DNA of 64,000 bases, taken from assembly GCF_019218265.1 (NCBI RefSeq), contig NZ_JAHUZE010000002.1, forward strand, positions 620,001 to 684,000, given 5' to 3'. Made by a program: the position numbers and the translations under genes. The notes under the pieces were generated by a model. That model was not told where the DNA came from. It saw only the letters and a program-made list of their open reading frames with translations, and searched no databases. Shown here one piece after another: positions 57,996 to 64,000 of this stretch; position 1 is the stretch's first letter, and the number at the start of each line of letters is the position of its first letter. Source of the stretch: Maritimibacter dapengensis (GTDB lineage: Bacteria > Pseudomonadota > Alphaproteobacteria > Rhodobacterales > Rhodobacteraceae).

Positions 57996-59936
57996 TCAGG
58001 GATCGCGCGTGATTTCGCGCATGACATCGAGCGCACCGAGGACCAGAGCGGCGCGGCTCGGAGCGGCGATATAGAGCGTTTCCCAGAACGGATCGTAAGC
58101 GGACTTGAACTGGCGCAAACCTTCCGCGCCGGAAGTTCGGTCGAGCCAGCCGCGCAGTGTTGTGAACAGGAAGGGCTCGTCGTCGCGCGGACCAAAAGGC
58201 ACGGCGGCGAGTGAAAACCTCGACAGGTCCAGGTCGTGACAGGCTTTCACCGCGTGGTGAACCAGGAGGTGCATCATCCCGTCGGGCGGCATCTCGCACT
58301 GTCGCATGAGGTCCAATGTCGCCTCGCTTTGATTGACGTGGAGCGTAATGAAACCACAAAGCGCGCCACCGGAGTCCCGCGCCAGCACGATCATCGCGTG
58401 GCGCAACGTGGAAGGATCCCAGGTCCCCATCGAAAAGCCGCGCTCTCCTCCGCGTGCTCTTGCCCAGTCTTTGGCCAGGTCGTCCATTTCGTGGACCGGA
58501 AGCGGGACCGGGTCGCCCGGCGCGATCACCTCTATCCCGATACCTGCGCTTTTGGCCTTGCGCAGTTTTCGTCGCAATTGACGTTTGCGAGGCCCGTCGG
58601 GGCTATATTGCGAGGGATCCAGATAGCCTTCACGCGCGATCGGTAGCGTTAACCAGCCGGCGCGCCGCGCCTGTGCCGCGAGACGGCCTCCGCATTTGTA
58701 GATCACCGGCGCGCGAAGCGTTGCCTGCGCCCGGTCGATCAGGCCAGGAAACACCTCGTCTCCACCGCGATCAGGGGCGAGCGGGTCACCGAGCATGATC
58801 AGAGATTGTCCCGAACGTGCGACGAGCGCCGTGGGCCAGCATCGAGAGTTCGACAGGAGTTCGAACCGCCCGTGTCGCAGGAGCGCGGCCTCTGCGCGTG
58901 GGGCGGATGCAAGTGCTGCTTCGAGCACGAGCGGGAAGTGCGGGGGACGAACCCTTTCCAGCGCAGACCGCGCAGGTGCAGAACCTGACGGAGCTGTACC
59001 GGGCCGCAATACCATCACTCCGGCGATCACTGCGGGCACGGCGTAGTAAACGGCACGAAACGCAAGGATCGCTGCAAGAAGCGGTTCGTCCGGCACGTTG
59101 GGCAGAAGGGTGAGCAAGGCAATCTCGAAAGGCCCGACGCCTCCCGGTGTCGACAGGATCAACCCTGCGCCGAGGGCCATGAGATAGGCCGCGATGACCG
59201 GCCCGGGGGCGAGTGCAAACTCGGCCGGCATCATGGCCCAGAGCGCCCCCGCCGCAGCACAGGTGTCGATCACCGTGAAGACGAGGATCAGGCCCATCGC
59301 CTTTGCGGGCGGCAGGGGCAGGCGGGAAATGGGGCCGGGACGCAGAACGCTAACAATGACGAAACCAAGAGCGGCGAAGAGGACGAGAACAGAGATCGCC
59401 CCGGCATGGGGCACCGCCGCCCCGAACGACAAAACCGCGCAGGACAGAACGACAGCCCATGCGGTGAAGAAAGAGAATGTGACTATGGCGGAAATCTTGG
59501 TCGCGTCGAACAATCCCAGACCGGGAAGCATGCGCCAGCGCACGAACGAACCGGTCAGAGTTCCCATGCCGAGCGTCTGGCCAAGAGCGACCGCTGCCAT
59601 CCCCGTACGCGCGGCCCGGCGCGGGTCAGTATCGCGCCCGATCATCCTGTGAACGACCACGTCGTATTGCCCGAGCGCCCAGAAACTGATCGCGGTCAGG
59701 CCCAGGCCGAGCATCCATTGCTCCGGTCGCACAGTGGCAAAGGCCTGCCCGATACGGGCGACGTCCAGTTCCGTTAGGCGATCCCGCAGCAGCAATGCGA
59801 GAACCGCAACGACGGCCAACACCGGAACCTGCCGGAGGAGTGCGCGCCGCACGTCCAGAGACTGCGCATCAGACGAAAGCGCGACCGGACGGCTCGCGGG
59901 GTCGATCTGGCCCAAAGTGCTCTCCACCCGTTTCAT
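57996..59936 (-). CDS. MprF-like lysyl-PG synthetase/flippase family protein
   Basis: 646-residue protein. The N-terminal half is a membrane flippase-like domain of about eight helices (residues 30-310, with LSTPGGVGPFEIALL near 262). The C-terminal half is a DUF2156 GNAT-like aminoacyl-transferase domain (330-640) with RKRQLRRKLRKAKSAG near 455. MprF adds amino acids to phosphatidylglycerol and changes surface charge; the amino acid and lipid here are unknown. Some family members transfer to other lipids. Single leftward gene. Confidence 0.87.
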   Translation of the reverse strand: MKRVESTLGQIDPASRPVALSSDAQSLDVRRALLRQVPVLAVVAVLALLLRDRLTELDVARIGQAFATVRPEQWMLGLGLTAISFWALGQYDVVVHRMIGRDTDPRRAARTGMAAVALGQTLGMGTLTGSFVRWRMLPGLGLFDATKISAIVTFSFFTAWAVVLSCAVLSFGAAVPHAGAISVLVLFAALGFVIVSVLRPGPISRLPLPPAKAMGLILVFTVIDTCAAAGALWAMMPAEFALAPGPVIAAYLMALGAGLILSTPGGVGPFEIALLTLLPNVPDEPLLAAILAFRAVYYAVPAVIAGVMVLRPGTAPSGSAPARSALERVRPPHFPLVLEAALASAPRAEAALLRHGRFELLSNSRCWPTALVARSGQSLIMLGDPLAPDRGGDEVFPGLIDRAQATLRAPVIYKCGGRLAAQARRAGWLTLPIAREGYLDPSQYSPDGPRKRQLRRKLRKAKSAGIGIEVIAPGDPVPLPVHEMDDLAKDWARARGGERGFSMGTWDPSTLRHAMIVLARDSGGALCGFITLHVNQSEATLDLMRQCEMPPDGMMHLLVHHAVKACHDLDLSRFSLAAVPFGPRDDEPFLFTTLRGWLDRTSGAEGLRQFKSAYDPFWETLYIAAPSRAALVLGALDVMREITRDP

Positions 59937-60117
59937 GATTGCCCGTTATGAGCACTGGGCAATAAAGGTGGGTTAACATCTCGAAATGAACGCAATTCGG
60001 ATGCGGATTGGCAACTGCCGTCAGGTGTTTGACGCCCTGATCGCGACGCCTTCTACGCACAAAAAACGCGCCGGGGTCCGACGCATTTCGTGTTCTTTGC
60101 AATGTAAAGCGGGCGCT

Positions 60118-60432
60118 TCAGCTTTCGCTCATCAGCTGCGCCTTGGCTTCTGCGAGCATCGTGGCACGCTGGGCCCTGACTTCGTCTGCCGAGCTCTTGT
60201 CACCTAGGTCGCCGGCGACCTTGCGCACGACATCCTCATGTCCGGCCTCTTCGAAATCGGCCTTGATCACCTCGGTGATATAAACCTGCACCTCTTCCCC
60301 GGACTTGCCCAGAAGCCCAGCGGCCCAGATCGCCAGAAGCTTGTTCGCGCGGCTTTCGGCCTTGAACTGCATTTCCTGGTCATGGGCGTATTTGTTCTCA
60401 AAGGCGTTTTCGCGGTCGTCGAACGTGCTCAT
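60118..60432 (-). CDS. DUF1476, F1FO-ATPase inhibitor zeta subunit
   Basis: 104-residue protein matching the Paracoccus ATP-synthase zeta inhibitor: MSTFDDRENAFENKYAHDQE (N-terminal inhibitory region), a helical bundle with KLLAIWAAGLLG, and an EDVVRKVAGDLGDK segment. It blocks ATP hydrolysis by F1. GGAGGG upstream fixes ATG 60432. It is divergent from purC, an arrangement common in Rhodobacterales. Confidence 0.92.
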   Translation of the reverse strand: MSTFDDRENAFENKYAHDQEMQFKAESRANKLLAIWAAGLLGKSGEEVQVYITEVIKADFEEAGHEDVVRKVAGDLGDKSSADEVRAQRATMLAEAKAQLMSES

Positions 60433-60643
60433 GGATGTCGGTCCCTCCTGAAGTTGTTCTCCATATGCCTTCTCGCGTGTCAGCCCGCAAGCCCCGGTAG
60501 CGCGATCATGACCGTTTCGCCGCCAATTGTCGCGGGCCTGACATGTGCAACGTGGCATGGTGCCAACGCTTGCTCACCTCGCGGCCTTGGTCTAAGAGGG
60601 CGAAATCCCGTGCGGCTGTTCGCGCGACAAGGAGATTAGGTTC

Positions 60644-61405
60644 ATGGCACGTCGCAAGAAGCTCTACGAGGGCAAAGCGAAGGTTCTCTACGAAGGCCCG
60701 GAGCCGGGTACGATCGTCCAGTATTTCAAGGACGACGCCACCGCGTTCAACGCCGAGAAAAAGGACGTGATCGAAGGCAAGGGCGTGTTGAACAACCGCC
60801 TGTCGGAGTTCTTCATGACCGGGTTGACCCGGATCGGCGTGCCAAACCACTTCATCAAGCGCCTGAACATGCGCGAGCAGCTCGTTCGTCAGGTCGAGAT
60901 CGTGCCGCTCGAGGTGATCGTGCGCAATTTTGCAGCCGGGTCGATGTCCAAGCGGCTCGGGCTGGAAGAAGGCACGCCCCTGCCGCGCCCGATCATCGAG
61001 TTTTCATACAAGGATGACGCGCTCGGCGATCCGCTCGTGCCCGAGGAATACATCATCGCCTTCGGCTGGGCCTCGCAGCAGGATCTGGATGACATCGTCG
61101 CGCTGGCGCTCCGGGTGAACGACTTCATGTCTGGTGTGATGCATGGGGTCGGCATCAAGCTCATCGACTTCAAGATCGAAGTTGGCCGGGTCTGGGACGG
61201 CGATTTCATGCGCCTGATCGTGGCCGATGAGATCAGCCCGGACAGCTGCCGCCTTTGGGATATCGAAACCGGCCAGAAGCTCGACAAGGATGTGTTCCGT
61301 CACGATCTGGGTAACCTGTCTGATGCCTATACCGAAGTGGCGAAGCGTCTGGGCGTCCTGCCCACGAACGTGACCCACGCGACGAAGCCGACGCTCATCA
61401 ACTGA
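60644..61405 (+). CDS. purC: SAICAR synthetase
   Basis: 253-residue PurC, which joins CAIR and aspartate with [18 protein letters not shown] near residues 3-17, [11 protein letters not shown] near 31-41, and [15 protein letters not shown] near 177-191 with [12 protein letters not shown] near 197-208 are family signatures. AAGGAG precedes ATG 60644. Leads purC-(RraB-like)-purS-purQ, where the purL partner subunits PurS and PurQ follow. Confidence 0.97.
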   Translation: MARRKKLYEGKAKVLYEGPEPGTIVQYFKDDATAFNAEKKDVIEGKGVLNNRLSEFFMTGLTRIGVPNHFIKRLNMREQLVRQVEIVPLEVIVRNFAAGSMSKRLGLEEGTPLPRPIIEFSYKDDALGDPLVPEEYIIAFGWASQQDLDDIVALALRVNDFMSGVMHGVGIKLIDFKIEVGRVWDGDFMRLIVADEISPDSCRLWDIETGQKLDKDVFRHDLGNLSDAYTEVAKRLGVLPTNVTHATKPTLIN

Positions 61406-61408
61406 TCC

Positions 61409-61774
61409 ATGTCGGACCCGAACCAGCCGCCCGTCGAACTCGTCGCCCGCCACGTGAACGGGAATGACGAATTGCGCGGGCTGTTGGCGAACAACGGAGA
61501 CGATGGAACGGGCGTGGCCGAGGTCCGGCATTTCCTGTCTCCTCTGACACCCGATCTCTGTCCCGCGCCGCGTGCAGACCTTGTTACGGCCCTGCGTGAA
61601 GGTGGATGGTTCGCTGAACCGTTCGGCGAGACCGGGGTGATGCTGACCGAAACGCGCGAGGTGGCCTCGGGTGCGTTCAACCGGCATACTGCGACGCTCG
61701 ATTGGATGGTGCAGGGCGCGGGTTGGATGTATGACGGCTGGGAACGGGCCGTTCAGGTGGAATCGAAGGAGTAG
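61409..61774 (+). CDS. RraB-like small protein in the pur operon
   Basis: 121-residue acidic protein starting three bases after purC. The second half (DLVTALREGGWFAEPF, then GVMLTETREV, and GAGWMYDGWERAVQ) has the pattern of the RraB/DUF1260 family, including a terminal YDGWE. RraB in E. coli binds and inhibits RNase E. Assignment rests on these short motifs only. It is tightly inserted between purC and purS with a 4-base gap to purS, so it is co-expressed with purine synthesis. Confidence 0.6.
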   Translation: MSDPNQPPVELVARHVNGNDELRGLLANNGDDGTGVAEVRHFLSPLTPDLCPAPRADLVTALREGGWFAEPFGETGVMLTETREVASGAFNRHTATLDWMVQGAGWMYDGWERAVQVESKE

Positions 61775-61778
61775 AGCG

Positions 61779-62009
61779 ATGAAAGTGCGCGTCGACGTGA
61801 TGCTGAAAAACGGTGTGCTGGACCCGCAGGGCGAAGCCGTGCGCCACGCCCTTGGGTCGCTTGGTTTCGACGGTGTCGAAGGTGTGCGCCAAGGTAAGGT
61901 GATCGAGCTCGACGTGGCCGACGGCACCGACGAGGCAACGATCAAGGATATGTGCGAGAAGTTGCTCGCCAACACGGTGATCGAAAGCTACGCGATCCAC
62001 ATGGACTGA
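61779..62009 (+). CDS. purS: FGAM synthase subunit PurS
   Basis: 76-residue PurS, the small subunit that bridges PurL and PurQ. The start KVRVDVMLKNGVLDPQGEAV (in parts: VRVDVMLK, GVLDPQGEAV) and DMCEKLLANTVIESYAI end are characteristic. AAGGAG precedes ATG 61779. Followed by a terminator; purQ lies 1.3 kb further with an opposite-strand kinase gene between. Confidence 0.95.
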   Translation: MKVRVDVMLKNGVLDPQGEAVRHALGSLGFDGVEGVRQGKVIELDVADGTDEATIKDMCEKLLANTVIESYAIHMD

Positions 62010-62032
62010 CGTCTGTCGGCGTGACAGGAACC

Positions 62033-62053
62033 GGGCCGCCTTCGGGGCGGCCC
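62033..62053 (+). terminator. terminator after purS
   Basis: GGGCCGCC (62033-62040) pairs with GGCGGCCC (62046-62053) around TTCGG and is followed by TTCGTGTTT. It could act in either direction, since the leftward kinase gene ends ten bases further. Confidence 0.8.
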
Positions 62054-62062
62054 TTCGTGTTT

Positions 62063-63193
62063 CTACTGGGCCGGGGCAATCGGAAAGGTCAGACGCGCGC
62101 CTGTTCCCGCGTCGCCGAGTTCCTGCAGTTCCCAACGGCCTTCGAGCTGCGCCGCCGACGCTTCGATAACCGCCAGTCCGATCCCGCCCGCGCTCGTATC
62201 CTTCGGCATCCCGATCCCGTTGTCCTTCATCTCGATCACGAGGCTCCCATCCGTGGCCGCTTCGCAGGAGAACCTAACCTGTCCGTTGCGGCCCTCCGGG
62301 AAGGCATGCTTGATGGAGTTCGTCGCGAATTCATTGACGATAACGCCGATCGCGCTGGCCTGAATCGCGTTCACCCGGGCGGGCCTGAAATCGCTTTCGA
62401 CATGGATATGGGGCGGGCTGGTCCCGTCGAGAATACGGGCCGTTTCGGTCATGAATGCCGCAAGATCCACATCTGCGCCGTCCGCTGACCGATAAAGCTG
62501 TTCATGCAGCGCGGCCGCCATCGCGATCCGCGCTTCGACCTGCCGCAGCGCGGTCTGCACCGACATATCGCGCGCCTTGCGGGCCTGAATACGGATCTGC
62601 GAAGAAATCGACTGCAGTGAGTTCTTGACCCGGTGGTCCACCTCCTTCTTGAGCACTTCGGCCTGTTCGAGCGCGCGGCGCAGCTCCATCTGGTTCACGA
62701 CCTGACCCGCCATGACCGTCAACGTCCGGCGTTGAAAATCGTTGAGCTTGCGCGGTTTCGTGTCCAGCACGCAGAGCGCACCCACGACTTCTCCGGAAGA
62801 CAAGCGAAGGGGTGCACCGGCGTAGAACCGCACGCCCCCCGGTGCGGTGACGAGCGGGTTCCGTTCGGTGCGCGGGTCGGTCGAGAGGTCTTCGATCTCC
62901 ACGAAGTTGTCATCGAACACCACATAGGCGCAGACCGAGCTCTCAAGACCGGTCTCGGGCTGGTCGAACCCTTTTGCCGATTTGAACCACTGCCGGTCCC
63001 GATCCACGAGTGAGACGAGCGCCGTGGGCGTGTCGCAGACCTCGGAGACGTATTGCGTCAGGTCGTCGTACCCGGCTTCCGGTTCCGTATCGAGAATGCA
63101 AAGGGATGCGAGCGCGTCGAGACGCGTTTCGTTGTCCGGCCGGGTTGGGGGAAGGGGCGGTGTCTTGGTCATTGAAATCGTATCTTTTTTCAT
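62063..63193 (-). CDS. GAF-domain sensor histidine kinase (HisKA_2/HWE-like)
   Basis: 376-residue cytoplasmic kinase. A GAF domain spans about residues 25-170 (Cys88 in SSVCAYVVF, ALCVLDTKPRKL near 139). The HisKA_2 phosphoacceptor is DHRVKNSLQ near 186-194, and the ATPase domain has VNEFATNSIKHAF (N box near 284) and DNGIGMP (G1 near 321). No membrane segment, so the signal is intracellular. No response regulator is adjacent. Start uncertain: ATG 63193 or ATG 63172; neither has a good ribosome site. Confidence 0.88.
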   Translation of the reverse strand: MKKDTISMTKTPPLPPTRPDNETRLDALASLCILDTEPEAGYDDLTQYVSEVCDTPTALVSLVDRDRQWFKSAKGFDQPETGLESSVCAYVVFDDNFVEIEDLSTDPRTERNPLVTAPGGVRFYAGAPLRLSSGEVVGALCVLDTKPRKLNDFQRRTLTVMAGQVVNQMELRRALEQAEVLKKEVDHRVKNSLQSISSQIRIQARKARDMSVQTALRQVEARIAMAAALHEQLYRSADGADVDLAAFMTETARILDGTSPPHIHVESDFRPARVNAIQASAIGVIVNEFATNSIKHAFPEGRNGQVRFSCEAATDGSLVIEMKDNGIGMPKDTSAGGIGLAVIEASAAQLEGRWELQELGDAGTGARLTFPIAPAQ

Positions 63194-63315
63194 GGCGCGA
63201 CGCTACTCTTGCACGAAGTCACCGACAAATTACAATTCCCGTAATCTGCCGTGGTTGACCGCTGACGTTACGAAAGCTATCAGCCCGGTAGTTTCATGCT
63301 CAGGAGAATACCCCG

Positions 63316-63984
63316 ATGAAAGCTGCCGTCATCGTCTTTCCCGGCTCCAACTGCGACCGTGACATGGCCGTCGCGTTCGAACGCGCGGGCGCCAGCGTGA
63401 CGATGGTCTGGCACAAGGACACTGAGTTTCCGAACGACGTAGACATCGTGGGCGTGCCGGGCGGGTTCTCTTTCGGCGACTACCTGCGTTGCGGCGCGAT
63501 TGCCGCCAAGTCTCCGATCTCGGCCTCGCTCAAGGCTCACGCAAAGCGGGGTGGCTACGTTCTCGGCGTGTGCAACGGGTTTCAGGTGCTGACCGAAACC
63601 GGGCTTCTTCCCGGCGCATTGATGCGTAATGCAAATCTGAAGTTCATCTGCAAACCCGTTGATCTGAAAGTGGAAACCTCGCGCTCAGACTTCACGTCGG
63701 GCTACAATGCAGGCGATGTCATTTCGGTGCCGGTCGCACACCACGATGGAAACTACTCGGTCGATGACGAGACACTTGCGACCTTGCGCGGCGAAGATCG
63801 GATCGCTTTCACCTACACGAGCAATCCCAATGGCTCGACCGCCGATATCGCAGGCGTCCTGTCGGAAAACCGCCGCGTCCTCGGCATGATGCCGCACCCG
63901 GAGCGCGCCGTTGATGTCGCGCATGGCGGCACTGACGGGGTGGCGATGTTCCGCTCGCTCGCCGATGGCCTCGTCTCGGCCTGA
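63316..63984 (+). CDS. purQ: FGAM synthase subunit PurQ (glutaminase)
   Basis: 222-residue class I glutamine amidotransferase providing ammonia to Pur[10 protein letters not shown] near residues 8-16, nucleophile Cys in GVCNGFQ near 87-93, and the His/Glu dyad in [10 protein letters not shown] near 193-202. AGGAG precedes ATG 63316. It is separated from purS by the leftward kinase gene, so it probably has its own promoter in the 122-base gap. Confidence 0.96.
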   Translation: MKAAVIVFPGSNCDRDMAVAFERAGASVTMVWHKDTEFPNDVDIVGVPGGFSFGDYLRCGAIAAKSPISASLKAHAKRGGYVLGVCNGFQVLTETGLLPGALMRNANLKFICKPVDLKVETSRSDFTSGYNAGDVISVPVAHHDGNYSVDDETLATLRGEDRIAFTYTSNPNGSTADIAGVLSENRRVLGMMPHPERAVDVAHGGTDGVAMFRSLADGLVSA

Positions 63985-64000
63985 CTTGAGGGCGTCGTTG

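Overview
The window comes from a high-GC alphaproteobacterium, most probably a marine Rhodobacterales (Roseobacter-group) member. The evidence is a complete lithotrophic sox cluster with the soxSRT regulatory arm, the purC-purS-purQ arrangement next to the DUF1476 ATP-synthase zeta inhibitor, a VPLPA-CTERM protein, a Hint-domain protein, a split corrinoid methionine-synthase arrangement, and a LexA-type GTTC-N7-GTTC box. Genus cannot be fixed from the sequence alone. All 64 kb looks chromosomal. I saw no insertion sequences, phage genes, CRISPR array, rRNA or replication origin.

Layout. 1-7 kb: an OsmC protein, two coupled conserved hypotheticals, a decayed TPR fragment, a tagD-like/LicD pair for surface-glycan decoration, release factor 3 (prfC), a small Rho-N protein and a Hint-domain protein. 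7-13.7 kb: an atypical SDR, an orphan ABC ATPase, tatABC with a coupled DUF815 ATPase, a fatty-acid desaturase and a flavin reductase. 13.8-34.2 kb: the sulfur-oxidation island. soxT-soxR-soxS run leftward and soxV-soxW rightward. A non-sox block follows (HxlR regulator, methyltransferase, VPLPA-CTERM protein). Then come soxXYZA, soxBCD, soxE and soxF, a DUF302 protein, a pmpAB-like pair, a low-GC orphan gene, a persulfide-dioxygenase-like MBL protein, a DUF442 protein and a SulP permease. 34-48 kb: housekeeping and catabolic genes (SDR, SLC13 permease, MarC, ABC-F, ndk, acyl-CoA ligase, tesB, acetoacetyl-CoA synthetase) with two gene relics. 48.3-64 kb: two tRNA genes, purMN, rnd, sufE, a five-gene corrinoid-protein/DUF1638 operon, a radical SAM protein under a LexA box, a homocysteine S-methyltransferase, an MprF-like protein, and purC-(RraB-like)-purS-purQ.

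How it works together. SoxY, SoxB, SoxC and SoxF carry twin-arginine signals, and tatABC lies 10 kb upstream. SoxV, SoxW and SoxS supply periplasmic reductant. SoxXA, SoxYZ, SoxB and SoxCD form the thiosulfate-oxidising multienzyme system, and SoxEF a flavocytochrome c. SoxR is an ArsR repressor whose Cys42 and Cys108 match the sensing cysteines of SqrR/BigR persulfide sensors. I found five exact ATTC-N8-GAAT palindromes plus one single-mismatch copy. They lie only in the sulfur island, upstream of soxT, soxX, soxB, the DUF302 gene, pmpAB and the persulfide-dioxygenase gene, so they appear to define one (per)sulfide-responsive regulon reaching beyond sox.

Most noteworthy: that regulon; a pair of unannotated tiny paralogous proteins ending in FTDWAAI; the oppositely charged tails of TatB and TatC; the LexA box at a radical SAM gene; the tightly overlapping corrinoid/DUF1638 operon; a perfect 30-nt palindrome at 34.26 kb; and three gene relics.
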